DNA of 21,775 nucleotides from Stephanodiscus triporus (Eukaryota; Bacillariophyta; Thalassiosirophyceae; Thalassiosirales; Thalassiosiraceae). The position numbers and the translations under genes were made by a program. The stretch covers positions 1 to 21,775 of the forward strand of contig JALLAZ010000521.1 of NCBI GenBank assembly GCA_036939755.1, written 5' to 3'. Positions within the stretch are counted from its first letter, which is position 1. Each line of letters starts with the position of its first letter. The notes under the pieces are model-generated. The model saw only the letters and a program-made list of their open reading frames with translations. It did no database searches and was not told where the DNA came from. Shown in pieces: positions 1 through 8,968 of the stretch.

Positions 1-697
1 TCTCTAACTACCTACTCTAACTACTCAAGATAAAAAGCTTATGCTGTGGCTCAGCGTAGATACTTTTTACCACACAAAAACTACACTTCATCCCCATTGT
101 TGAGTTACATTCACCTTTGAAATACCATTTGCTGTGATGCCAGCTCATTATTTTATGTATTAGGTTGTCCTGGAAAAAAAATCTATCGTCTGTGGTCTGC
201 TCTCTGTCGGTCGTCATATGATACACTTCAAACCATGATGGCGAGGAATCCACCACCATCAACATGGCTCTCTCTTTCAATTATTCTTACCAGCCTCCTA
301 TTTTTCATGGCCCAATGCAGCAACGCCTACGCTCCTCTGACCGTGCCATTATTTTGAGTGTGTAAAAAATATCACTTTAGGAAGAGACAAGTTTTTGTAC
401 GTAGGAATAGTAGACAGACAGAAACAAAATGGAGCTGGAACTCCTCCCCTCTCGAACTAATCAATTCTACTACTCTCTAGAGAGATAAAAGCTTATGCTG
501 AGGCTCAGCATAGATATGCATTAGTATCATTGCCGAAATTAAGCAGGAGTCACGCACCTCCCTCAATCATGAACAACTGTACGGATTGCAACAATATGAG
601 GGCCACATGGAGGCGAATCGATGATAACATTGGAATATGGCCTATCGTAGTCATTTTTCGTGGTGTTAAAAAACAAAAACCCACAAATCAAGAAAAG
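1..697. other. Non-coding region downstream of the PDE gene
   Basis: Apart from the palindromic repeat pair I see no supported gene here. An 87-codon minus-strand ORF at 17-280 has no recognisable motif, and an ORF starting at 530 soon runs antisense into the PDE gene. Bases just below 698 should be the 3' UTR of the minus-strand PDE. No RNA gene was recognised. Confidence 0.5.
29..515. repeat. Direct repeat pair with palindromic core
   Basis: Two similar ~33-bp segments occur in the same orientation at about 29-62 and 483-515. Both read AGATAAAA(A)GCTTATGCTG-type sequence followed by GGCTCAGC(G/A)TAGATA. In the second copy the core TATGCTGAGGCTCAGCATA (494-512) is a perfect odd palindrome; the first copy (40-58) has two mismatching positions. 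They bracket ~420 bp with no convincing gene. They could be ends of a small degraded element or hairpins at transcript 3' ends; the sequence alone does not decide. Confidence 0.6.
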
Positions 698-2521
698 TTA
701 GGTCCAGTCCTCCCAAACCTCTCCGTCGCCGAGTGCGCAGCGGTCAGGCAGTCCCTTCTCCACCTCCTCCTTCACGTCGTGGATGATCCTCTCCGAAATG
801 TCTTCCCCATCTCTCTCCCATCGCTTCTTATTTTCCGTGGCAAAATATTCGAACACGCTCCCCGTAGACCCGAAGACGCTGCAAGACTTCATCTTCTGCG
901 ACAGCGGTATTATGTAATGGGTGAAGAATCCGATCTGATTCTCGTACCAATTATCGCAGGGGTCGAAGCTCAGCCTGTCTGATATGTGCGCGACGTAAAG
1001 TTCCCTGAACAGACGCTTATTCCACTTCACAAACACCCGGAAGCTCTGCATGGTGTGGGCCACGTCGGCAGCATTCATCATCGTCTCAAGGACGGCGTGC
1101 TGCTGGAGCTGGTCCACGCTTTGGTAGGCGTTCAGCAGCATCCCTGAAAAGTCCATCGATGTTCGTATGCCGAGACGACGCGATTCGTTGGCGAATTCCT
1201 CGACGGCGGCGTCAGTCGAGAACATAGAAAATCTCCGACGCCTTATCGCCGCCTTCAACTCAGTGGATTGTATCTGCTTCTTTAACGGGTGCGGCTGCAG
1301 ATTCCCTTGGTGGACGCTGTGACTGTGCGTGACATCAACGTTGCCGTTTCTTGATGCCGATCCCGCCTCTCGATCGCAAGCCAACATAGGGAACGCGGCG
1401 CTCCACCTGCTCGCCACGATCTGTATCCTCTCCTGATCCGAGATGTCGGTGACCATGACCATGGATATCACCGTCTTACGGAAGAACCGTCGTTCCTCCG
1501 GCGTGGGGCAAATGCACCTCTTCAACCCCGCGAATTCGTCCCGCTGGAGCATCGAGAAAGCGACCTGGAGGGAATTCCGCTCGGCCACGGACACGTCGTT
1601 GTGCAGTATCGCGAGCTCGTCCTCCTCCTCGACCAGTACTGAATTGGGCACGCCGGTGTGTCCCACGTCGTGTATGAGCGCCGAGAAGATCATGGCGAAC
1701 AATATCCGCGGATCCTCCCCGATTCCGAAGGAGAAATTCTCTGACCCGCCCCCGTCGCCGGGGCCGCTGCTCCGTCGTCCACCATGATGGGAAGAGGAGT
1801 TGGTGTGGGGCTGCGCGCTATTGTTGTTGCTGCCGCTGCCGTTGTCGGGCTGGCGGAGATCCTTCTTCATGAAGTCATCAAATTTCTTCGTCCCGCAAGC
1901 CATGGACAACATCTTGTTCATGCTTATAGTGACGTGGACGGCGTGCTCGAAGGAGTGGAATCCCACCTCGTTGTAAAGACCTCCAATGCACATTACATAA
2001 CGGCGTATCGAGTCCGATAAGGAGTCCACGAGGAAATAGTCCCCTAGTCTTTCGTCGATCCTGAGAGACTCGAGGGCCTGGGCCGCGATGGCAGCGGAGT
2101 TGACGCTATTTTTGATTTTATTATTTGTGCCGCCATTTCTGATAGGGGCGTAGGGATTCTGATCCAATCGACCGTCGCCCCCAAACAGCATCCTCGACAC
2201 GAGCAGGTCTCGAAGCCTCGCGGAGAGTATCGACGACATCTGATCAACCATGATGTCGAAATCCGTCGACGCGCAGATGGGATGAGGCCCATTTCCCACC
2301 TCGTGCCATCGCTGGTTCGTGAGCAGCTCGGCCAGGCGAGCCGACCCAGTCACGTCGTTCCCGTCCAAGTCGGGGGAGGAGACGCCGTCGAAATTCATCT
2401 CATCCGTGGAGACGGACCACGAGCTCGACCGCCTACGCACTTCTGTCCCCTCGTCGCAATCACCAATTGGCGGCGCGGCGAAAGACTGGACGAGTGCGCT
2501 ATTTCGTCGTCTGGCGGCCAT
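698..2521 (-). CDS. Cyclic-nucleotide phosphodiesterase (PDEase_I / HD domain), stand-alone
   Basis: A 607-residue, apparently intronless protein that should hydrolyse cAMP and/or cGMP to the 5'-monophosphate. The class I PDE catalytic domain spans roughly residues 150-585. Metal-site motifs are all visible: FHSFEHAVHV (188-197, ligand His193 in the HNxxHA-type motif), IHDVGHTG (283-290, His284 and Asp285), AERNSL (313-318) and NAADVAH (483-489, Asp486). Residues 1-145 and an insert at about 205-265 (Ser/Asn/Gly-rich) are low complexity. No transmembrane segment or attached cyclase domain is seen, unlike many diatom cyclase-PDE fusions, so it is probably cytosolic. The ATG at 2521 is the first in the frame and opens a basic, Ser-rich tail. 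The 5' side is abruptly bounded by a DNA transposon 76 bp upstream, which may affect expression. Substrate preference cannot be told from the sequence. Confidence 0.9.
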   Translation of the reverse strand: MAARRRNSALVQSFAAPPIGDCDEGTEVRRRSSSWSVSTDEMNFDGVSSPDLDGNDVTGSARLAELLTNQRWHEVGNGPHPICASTDFDIMVDQMSSILSARLRDLLVSRMLFGGDGRLDQNPYAPIRNGGTNNKIKNSVNSAAIAAQALESLRIDERLGDYFLVDSLSDSIRRYVMCIGGLYNEVGFHSFEHAVHVTISMNKMLSMACGTKKFDDFMKKDLRQPDNGSGSNNNSAQPHTNSSSHHGGRRSSGPGDGGGSENFSFGIGEDPRILFAMIFSALIHDVGHTGVPNSVLVEEEDELAILHNDVSVAERNSLQVAFSMLQRDEFAGLKRCICPTPEERRFFRKTVISMVMVTDISDQERIQIVASRWSAAFPMLACDREAGSASRNGNVDVTHSHSVHQGNLQPHPLKKQIQSTELKAAIRRRRFSMFSTDAAVEEFANESRRLGIRTSMDFSGMLLNAYQSVDQLQQHAVLETMMNAADVAHTMQSFRVFVKWNKRLFRELYVAHISDRLSFDPCDNWYENQIGFFTHYIIPLSQKMKSCSVFGSTGSVFEYFATENKKRWERDGEDISERIIHDVKEEVEKGLPDRCALGDGEVWEDWT

Positions 2522-2597
2522 TGTTTTTATGGGTAAGTATTAGAGAGCATAGAGGAAGTCGTATTAAAACAGTTCTTAGGGTCACTATTGCCCTTAG

Positions 2598-2705
2598 GGA
2601 GTTGAGGGAATTGGGGGGCCTGCCCTCCCTTTTGAAAGACTTCCCCACGATACGCAAGTACGATATCTTCTAGTAAAATTAACTAGTAAAAATTATTTGA
2701 CCATG
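2598..2705. repeat. Left terminal inverted repeat of the Harbinger element
   Basis: Begins GGAGTTGAGGGAATT and ends with ATTATTTGACCATG. It matches the reverse complement of 5926-6034 with about two or three substitutions and two short indels (near 2653-2657 and 2668). Just outside it the sequence CTTAGGG occurs twice (2575-2581 and 2593-2599), so the true tip could lie at either TTA. Confidence 0.85.
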
Positions 2706-2821
2706 ATTTCCGTCGCCGCCTCTCCCTTCCGCTAGCCTTAGAGAATAGGTATTAAGGATTAAACATGATAGAATATGAATAATTGGACTGTATTAAATAT
2801 AAATTATGGTTTTTCATTATG

Positions 2822-3985
2822 TTAATCTCGGTAATTGACTTGGAAGAGGGGGCTTCCGTTGTCGATGGCGAGTTGCGTGATGATCGCAATCGCCCGGAAG
2901 ACGTCGCCGTGACGGGAGATGTCGTGGCGATATTCCTGGGAGAGGATCCCCCAGTTCTTGAAGCGCCCATTTAGCGTCTCGTGGCGGGAGCGGACACGTG
3001 CCTGCATGCCGAGGTTGTCGACAGGATTGCAGGGGTTGTCGGGACACTTGATCTTGTCGGCGCAGCCGACGTAGCCGTTGTCGGCCTCGACGCGCTCGCC
3101 GGGATCGAGCCAGTGACGCAAGGTCTTGTTGAAGATCTTGACGTCCGGCCAGTGGCCGGCGGGGTAGGGGCCTTGGATCCACACCAGGTCCCCCCTCAGG
3201 ATGGAGACGCCGATCTCGTAGCGGAGGGCGGACTTGAACGCGTATTTGTGGGACGCGAAGGCATTCCCCCGGACCGCAGCCCCGGTTTGGGGAATGCGGA
3301 AGTCCGTGCCATCAATGGACATCAGGCAGTCCCAGCCTTTGTCCCCCTCCTTCCTTCGTTCGAAGTCGACCTGTGGCGGAGACGGCAGCGGCAGCGGGGG
3401 GGGGGGAGGGGGGTGTGAGGACGCGGGGGAGAAAAAAATCGATATCACGCAATGCGCTAGGTCTTACACCAGATAGCCATTGAAAAACAAGTTAGGTTCT
3501 GGATCATCCGATGAATCAAACACTCCGCGCCGTCCTCACATTGTGAGTATATAAAATATACTCACCACCGCATCGATGGCATCAGCGATTGCCCCGATGA
3601 ATGCCCATACCCACTTTCGGTGGGTCTTCGGGTCGACGGCTCCGGCGGATGCGCCGACCGCCGCACAGCCCGGGGCCTGGAGTGGGTACACCTTCATGAA
3701 GTGAAGGGCCCAGAGGAGATGCTTCGGCTGTCCCTTGTCGGGAAGGACGCCCTCCTGCACCAGGAGGCACCACACCGTCTCCACAATGAGTAGAGAGGTG
3801 CCGAAGGTCTCGCGGAAGGCGCGAACCTCGGTTGGCGCTGCAGCCGCCTCGGGGTCGCGGGGGAACTTCCGCATGATGTCCCTGGCGTCGGGCATGAAGT
3901 CGGGGATGACGATGGTGACCCCCGACGCGTCCTCTTCCTCGTAGTCGTCGAGGGAGGCAGCATCGTCCTCGATCGTAGAGGCCAT
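2822..3985 (-). CDS. Harbinger transposase (DDE_Tnp_4 family), two exons
   Basis: Exon 1 is 3985-3566 (140 codons); an intron 3565-3371 (195 bp, GTGAGT donor, CAG acceptor behind a long pyrimidine tract that includes a C-run) joins in phase 0 to exon 2, 3370-2822. The spliced product is 322 residues. The N-terminal half has the conserved run of helices seen in related transposases (for example WALHFMKVYP and DPKTHRKWVW). The catalytic domain shows SIDGTDFRI (Asp160), EADNGYVG (Asp237) and RHETLNGRFK (Glu271), so the DDE triad is complete with D-E spacing of 34. It should cut and rejoin the element at its TIRs in the nucleus, aided by the divergent accessory protein. The chosen ATG (MASTIEDD) leaves the palindrome-rich upstream region non-coding; the frame stays open further upstream but runs through that array. 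Confidence 0.88.
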
Positions 3986-4565
3986 GATGTTGTTTAGGCG
4001 GAGGGTGGGTTGTGTTGTGTGTTGTGTGCTGTGGCGTGCTTGCCTTTTTGCTAGAGTGTTTTTTTGTATGGTGGATTGTTGCGTGTTGAGCAGGTCACTA
4101 TTAGCGTGGTCTTTTTGATTACCATGTGCATTACATTTGATCGTGTCATGATTTCTCGTTTTTCTCAACTTGGCTGCCAAGTTCCTACTTGGCTGCCAAG
4201 TACGTACTTGGCAGAAATCTGCCAACGCTCAACTTGGCTGCCAAGTTAGTTGGCAGCAGTATGTTTTCCACTAATTCCTACAGTAACGGCTGCCAACGCT
4301 CAACTTGGCTGCCAAGTTAGTCAACTTGGCAACCAAGTTGACCGTTGGCAGCCAAGTTTGAACTTGGCACTTGGCAGAGAAACATGGGTTTTCGAGAAGG
4401 CATTCTACTCCTACTCCGCCTAAGATGACTATTAGAAGGGAGTTGTCATTGTGCGTTGTGGAGTGATACAGGTCACATCTTAAGATCTTTTTGTGTAGCA
4501 AGGCTGCGCCGCACCACCAAAAAAAGCAGCTCATCTACAACACACAAAAAAGCACCGCCGCCCCA
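3986..4565. promoter_or_regulatory. Divergent intergenic region of the transposon with palindrome array
   Basis: This ~580-bp stretch separates the divergently transcribed transposase and accessory genes and must hold both promoters. Its striking content is a cluster of palindromes related to AACTTGGCTGCCAAGTT between 4167 and 4377 (listed separately). No clear TATA box or other promoter element was identified. Confidence 0.6.
4167..4377. repeat. Cluster of 17-bp palindromes, AACTTGGC(T/A)(G/A)CCAAGTT
   Basis: Full copies lie at 4167-4183, 4186-4202 (with TA ends), 4231-4247, 4302-4318 and 4323-4339 (central AA variant). Partial or rearranged copies lie at about 4205-4225, 4344-4359 and 4361-4377. 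Each is an imperfect dyad of TTGGC/GCCAA half-sites. Spacing is irregular, so this is not a simple tandem satellite. The location between two divergent transposon genes suggests binding sites for an element-encoded protein; this is an inference. Confidence 0.8.
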
Positions 4566-5869
4566 ATGCCATCGCTGGTTGAGGTCCCCAAGACGAAGCA
4601 GTGGGGCAAGTACGATAGGCAAAGGCTCCACACACTTGTCATCGAAGGCAAGGTCGACATCGAAGACCTCACCTACGAGAACATCGACAACGTCCACCAG
4701 CGCTGGTTCCCTGAGCGACAGCAGCGGAATTTCAGGCGAAATTTCAAGGATTTTGCGTCAGCATTCGACCTCGAAGCAGCACTTGCCGGAGCAAGGAGAC
4801 AGGACGAGGCGGATCTAGGTAAGACCCGCGTTTGTTATTGTATCGTCCGTTTGATTGTCGTTTATTATCAGTCTAACCGCCATTCTTCCTTTTGCGATTG
4901 CCTCCGCCATCATAGGAAACGCCGACGACGGGAACGCCCCCCAAGCCGAGGCCGAGGAAGAGATGAGCGCCAAGCCTGCCGCCGCCGCCGCGACCGCCGC
5001 CAAGAGCAAGAGCGCCACCGGCAAGAAGACGACCGGAGAGACCGAGGCCAACTACCCTCCTCCACCGGCTCGCAATGTGTCGAAGCTCTACGGCTTCGGC
5101 ACGGAGGACGTCTACGCCGTGTCGTACGACACCCAGGGGACGACGGACTACTGCCTCGTCTCGTTCTACATCCCCGGGGCTATCTCTCAGGATGGCTTCA
5201 ACGCGTCCCTCTCATCGGACGGCTACACCATCTCCTGGTGCCGTCCGGCCGATGCCTTCCTATTCTCGATGGAGCACCTGAAGAAAATAATGGGGGAGCA
5301 GTACTCGGAGAATCACATCCGAGTACGCTCCTTCGATCACGTCACGCAAGCCATCCTTGCGGACAAGAACAAGGCCGACGCTCGAGACCTCTTCTGGGGA
5401 TCACATCCGAGTGCGCTCCTTCGATCAGGTCACGCAAGCCATCCTCGGCGACAAGAACAAGGCTGACGTGCGCGACCTCTTCTGGGGGAAACCCCAGGAG
5501 ATCCACCTCAAGGACAAGTGCACCGGCGATGTCATCGTCAAGGTGACACCGTACCCAAGGAAGGACGTCCCATCGATCAAGTACAAGGGCGCGAAACACC
5601 GCCAGTTCAATACCATCGTCGAAATCAAGGTCAAGCTCGCGGAGCAGAGGAAGACGGCGATGAAGAAGACAAGGACGGAGAAGCCCCTCGAGATCTTCAG
5701 CAGCCAGGAGGGCAGCACTCCCAGCCCCGGCGCGCGTTCTCGCAAGCGAAGTAAGTATCGCGACTGGGGCGGAAGTCATCGCGAGGCGACGCGCGAGACA
5801 GGCCGCGCGAGCAGGGTGAGCAACGAGAGCAACGGGAATGACAGCAGCAGCGAGGACAGCAGATACTAG
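4566..5869 (+). pseudogene. Harbinger accessory gene (Myb/SANT-like N-terminus), frameshifted by duplication
   Basis: Exon 1 starts at ATG 4566 (MPSLVEVPKTKQWGKYD) and ends at 4818. An intron 4819-4915 (97 bp, GTAAGA donor, TAG acceptor) leads in phase 1 to exon 2, starting within NADDGNAPQAEAEEE. Exon 1 has spaced Trp/Phe residues (QWGKYD, QRWFP, NFRRNF) like a helical Myb/SANT-type DNA-binding domain, as expected for the second Harbinger protein; this assignment is tentative. Exon 2 carries an Ala/Lys-rich linker, then a folded region of unknown type. An 88-bp tandem duplication (5312-5399 and 5400-5487) changes frame: the frame from exon 1 stops at 5466, while coding similarity continues in another frame from the second copy to the TAG at 5867-5869, ending in a basic Ser-rich tail. 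As read, the gene makes a truncated protein. Neighbouring transposase is intact. Confidence 0.7.
5312..5487 (+). repeat. 88-bp tandem duplication inside the accessory gene
   Basis: Two adjacent copies, each starting ATCACATCCGAGT and ending CTCTTCTGGGG, at 5312-5399 and 5400-5487. They differ at about nine of 88 positions. Because 88 is not a multiple of three, the second copy is read in a different frame from the first. Confidence 0.9.
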
Positions 5870-5925
5870 TAGCATTTCATTACAAGCCCATCTTTTCATA
5901 GATAAACGTAGCATCCCTTTTATTC

Positions 5926-6034
5926 CATGGTCAAATAATTTTTACTAGTTAATTTCACTAGATAAGATATCGTACTCCGTATCGTGGGGAAGTCTTTCAA
6001 AAGGGAGGGCAGGCCCCCTAATTCCCTCAACTCC
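5926..6034. repeat. Right terminal inverted repeat of the Harbinger element
   Basis: Reverse complement of 2598-2705, from CATGGTCAAATAATT to AATTCCCTCAACTCC. Similarity to the left end stops sharply at 6034, where ACTGTCCCGG follows. Confidence 0.85.
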
Positions 6035-6266
6035 ACTGTCCCGGAAAACATTTCTCCGACTTTTTGATATCGTACGAATTCCTACGAATCTTTATTGTTT
6101 TGAAACAAAGACTGTCTCCTCCTCTCTCCCGATCGATCCCGCGGCCCGGGATTCGCATTTTTTTGGTTCCAGTCTCTCTTGGTGGTGTGAAAGAAACACA
6201 ACCATGACTGCCGCCAGAATCTCCAGTCCATAAACTCGTCCCCCGGAGATAAATTAAGATAAATAA
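6035..6266. other. Upstream region of the MATE gene
   Basis: The ~230 bp between the transposon end and the first possible MATE start codon is AT-rich near its end, with GATAAATTAAGATAAATAA just before the ATG at 6267. It is likely the promoter and 5' UTR, and before transposon insertion would have been continuous with the PDE upstream region. No definite motif was identified. Confidence 0.4.
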
Positions 6267-8528
6267 ATGGTCATGGGTCTTCGTTCGGGTTCATTCGACG
6301 GCGGCAATGGAGTTATCCGTGGATCCGCCATCAGCCGTTCGCTCAAGAGGGGTTCTTTCCGTTATTCGCGCTCGTTCGACGACGACGACGACGACGAGAA
6401 TAGTAACGACCGCCGCCGCCGCCGTGGATCGCCCCCGAACCGTAGGGGTTCGCGTTCCTCCGACAGCTCATGTCGGGTAGACGTGGTGGGATATGGATCC
6501 ATCATCAGCTCGGAGGATGGCAGCAGGAGGGGGGGGGGGGGGGGGGGGTCATGAACGACAACGACGAAGACGACGACGTCGAGCGAAGGCCTCTCCTCCT
6601 ACTGCGCGGACACGACGATGCTTCTTCCCGCGCGTCGCCGACCGCCTCGCCTCCGCCTCGCATACAACTGCCGGACCTTTTCCTCAAGGACGAGGAACTC
6701 CTTCGCGACGAAATAGCCGGCATGGCCAATCTCGCCGTACCTACGATATTCACGTACTTGCTCGACCTGATACCGGACATCCTGACGATTGTACTCGTCG
6801 GCCGAGTGGCGCGCGTCGTCGTCGATGACGAGGCGGAAGGGGGGGGGGGAGAGGGGGAGACTTCCGACCTGCAAAAGTTGCACATGGATGCCGCGGCGCT
6901 GGCTTGCATGTTCGTTAACGTGGTGGCGATCTCTCCCGGATTCGGTAAGTGCCTAAACAACGACACCACGTGGTACAATCTCCATTGTGGGCGGCATCTC
7001 TATGTTATTCGGATTGGAGCAATTTTGTTTTGTCTCGCGATGATGTTATTCAACGATTCCTCCATCTCCCGTCCACGATGCCCGGAAAATGACGAAGGAA
7101 TACTCACGGCGCTGGATACGCTCTGTTCTCAGGCATTTGGAGCCGGCCAATACTCAAAAATAGGGAACTACTCCGTCACAGCGTTGGCGGTGTTGTCCGT
7201 CTTCTACGTTTTCGGCAGCGTCGTTATTTGGAACGCTTCCTCCATACTGATAGCATTGGGTCAACCCGAGGAAGTGGCGTATTTCGTGGGTGTGTTTTTG
7301 CTCTTCAGGTTGCCGGGAATACCATTTCTTTACGTCGAAGAATTGATAGGGACGGTGTGCGAATCTAGGAATAATGCGATCCCCGTGCTGGTAGCGACCG
7401 TGTGGTACAATGTCGTCAGTTTGGGGTTGGGATACTACCTAGTTCGTTGGACGGAATGGGGGTGGTTGGGCGCGGCGGTGGCACGAACAGTCGCGGATAT
7501 GTTAACAGTTCCCGCAATCTTGCTGTGTGCTATTGCATTCCCTGGCGCTGGGGAGGAGAGTTACGACGGTTCTGATCTGTTGAAGAATGAAGACGAGTTG
7601 AACCCGCAAGGTTACTTGGAGGTGGACAGCAGCGCAGGCAATGAAGATGAGTTGGACTCGCAAGGTCACTCGGAGGCGGAGAACTATTTGCATTGTATGT
7701 GGAAAGAGCTCGTAGTCGGCGAAGCATTAAGTGCAAAGGCGATCATTAAATTTCTACAGCTTGGTATCCCGGGCATGCTTCAAGTTATGTTTGAATGGTG
7801 CGTTTGATAATAATCAATTTTTCAAGATCTTATAATTGCAAATCAATTCTAACGTCTGTTTACATTTCCGATCCTATCTACGATATACATGAAACACAAG
7901 GGTCGCATTCGAAGTCCTTGCTCTCTTGTGCGGAATACTTCCTGGCAAAGAAGCCATAATCGGAATAGGCGTAAACAGCATTGTCTGCAATATAACAATG
8001 TTAACATACATGCCTTATATGGGCGCATCTGCCGCGGCGACCATTCGCATCGGTAATGCATTGGGTGCGGGCGACGTCCATCGAGCGAAAGTGGCATCGA
8101 ATCTCGCGTTGGCTTGTGCAGCCACCATGAGCATAATCAACACGCTGGTTCTTTTGTCGTTCAGAAACGTGCTTCCGTGGTTCTTCACGACTGACTTGGA
8201 CATCGTCCGAAAGGCTGATCATGTCCTTCTAATCGTTGCCATGTATCAATTTCCTGATGCAATCAACGCATGCGCCCAGGGCATTTTTAGAGGATCTGGC
8301 CGTCAAACACTGTCTGCCAAGCTCAACTTTATTGCGTTTTACATTATCGGTCTCCCACTGGGATACGTTCTGGGCATAACGTTAAATTTAGGTGTCGAGG
8401 GGCTATGGTTGGGCATGACTTTAGGTTTAATCTGCGTTACATTTGCAGGCGCGATAGTCATCCTTCGAAGCAGTTGGGAGGATTTGGCAGCGGAAGCCGC
8501 ATTGAGGCTGGAAGATGAGGAGTGGTGA
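6267..8528 (+). CDS. MATE family multidrug/toxic-compound extrusion transporter, three exons
   Basis: Membrane antiporter expected to export organic cations or metabolites in exchange for H+ or Na+. Exons from the in-frame ATG at 6551 (MNDNDEDDD): 6551-6944, 7098-7797 and 7901-8528, giving 573 residues. Introns are 6945-7097 (153 bp, GTAAGT...AAG) and 7798-7900 (103 bp, GTGCGT...AAG). Splicing restores family sequence: GFG joins ILTALDTLCSQAFGAG, and MFEW joins VAFEVLALLCG. About 12 hydrophobic segments are visible; the loop between the halves is acidic and holds a 54-bp repeat (NEDEL near 7586 and 7640). An earlier ATG at 6267 opens a basic and acidic tail (RSFDDDDDDEN) that runs into a run of 20 G (6529-6548) and then stops at TGA; one more G or two fewer would join it to the MATE frame. 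The true N-terminus is therefore uncertain. The transporter body is confident; substrate is unknown. Confidence 0.87.
6529..6548 (+). repeat. G20 homopolymer at the MATE gene start
   Basis: Twenty consecutive G residues precede TCATGAAC. The run lies exactly where the upstream open frame (from 6267) and the MATE frame fail to join. Runs of this length are prone to slippage and to sequencing or assembly error. Confidence 0.9.
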
Positions 8529-8968
8529 ATACCACCCTGCGTTTTTGCAAATCTCTGGATCATATCTATTTAGACAAGCTTGCGTCGCACTCCGGGCTCC
8601 GGGTGTTACACCCAATCTGAATAGTTCGATAAGTAATCAACACTATCTACTATTCCCGAAAATGGAAAATGTGAGTCGAGCAGACCGGGATAAATATCTA
8701 GTTTCCCAGGGATTTCGTTTTGGGAGTGTTGTGGGGTTTGTATGATCTCTCTAAAAAGCCACACACAAAACCTAACGGCGGAAGGGGAAATGAAAAAATC
8801 GAGTCTACTATTCCTCTGTAAGTACGTCGATGAACCCCCCAGATTTTTCACACCACACAACATCAATGCAGCCAGGATACGAACGGTACTATGATAGAGT
8901 ATTTTTTACCAAGCACATTATCCAGTGCTACAAAAGAATAGAGTAGACAAAATAGAGCAACCTCACCA
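8529..8968. other. Intergenic region, no gene seen
   Basis: 440 bp between the MATE stop codon and the next ATG. It should hold the MATE 3' UTR and the promoter of the downstream gene. A short perfect hairpin, GGGTGTTACACCC (8601-8613), follows a small CTCCGGG duplication; its meaning is unknown. No RNA gene or coding frame is supported. Confidence 0.4.

Larger units (their letters stand above)
2598..6034. mobile_element. PIF/Harbinger-type DNA transposon
   Basis: A 3.4-kb element bounded by ~108-bp terminal inverted repeats and carrying the two divergent genes expected of the superfamily: a DDE_Tnp_4-type transposase (-) and an accessory DNA-binding-like protein (+). The TIRs differ by only about five events, so insertion or last homogenisation is fairly recent. 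The transposase frame is intact after removal of one intron, but the accessory gene is frameshifted by an 88-bp tandem duplication. No clear 3-bp TWA target duplication is visible at the ends of the shared TIR, so exact boundaries are uncertain by some bases. The element separates the divergent PDE and MATE genes. Confidence 0.85.

Noticed and set aside
17..280. 87-codon minus-strand ORF
   Set aside because: No recognisable motif, and it begins inside an AT-rich region with a repeat; not enough to call a gene.
530..982. 150-codon plus-strand ORF
   Set aside because: Most of it is antisense to the PDE catalytic domain, which has clear family motifs; the 5' part has no recognisable features.
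3986..4225. N-terminal extension of the transposase frame
   Set aside because: The frame is open but encodes the palindrome array and low-complexity Thr/Gln sequence; the ATG at 3985 precedes the first family-like sequence.
4167..4377. CRISPR-like array
   Set aside because: Repeats are short dyads with irregular spacing in a eukaryotic transposon; no uniform spacers and no cas genes.
4271..4534. 87-codon minus-strand ORF upstream of the transposase
   Set aside because: It is mainly translation of the palindrome array and promoter region.
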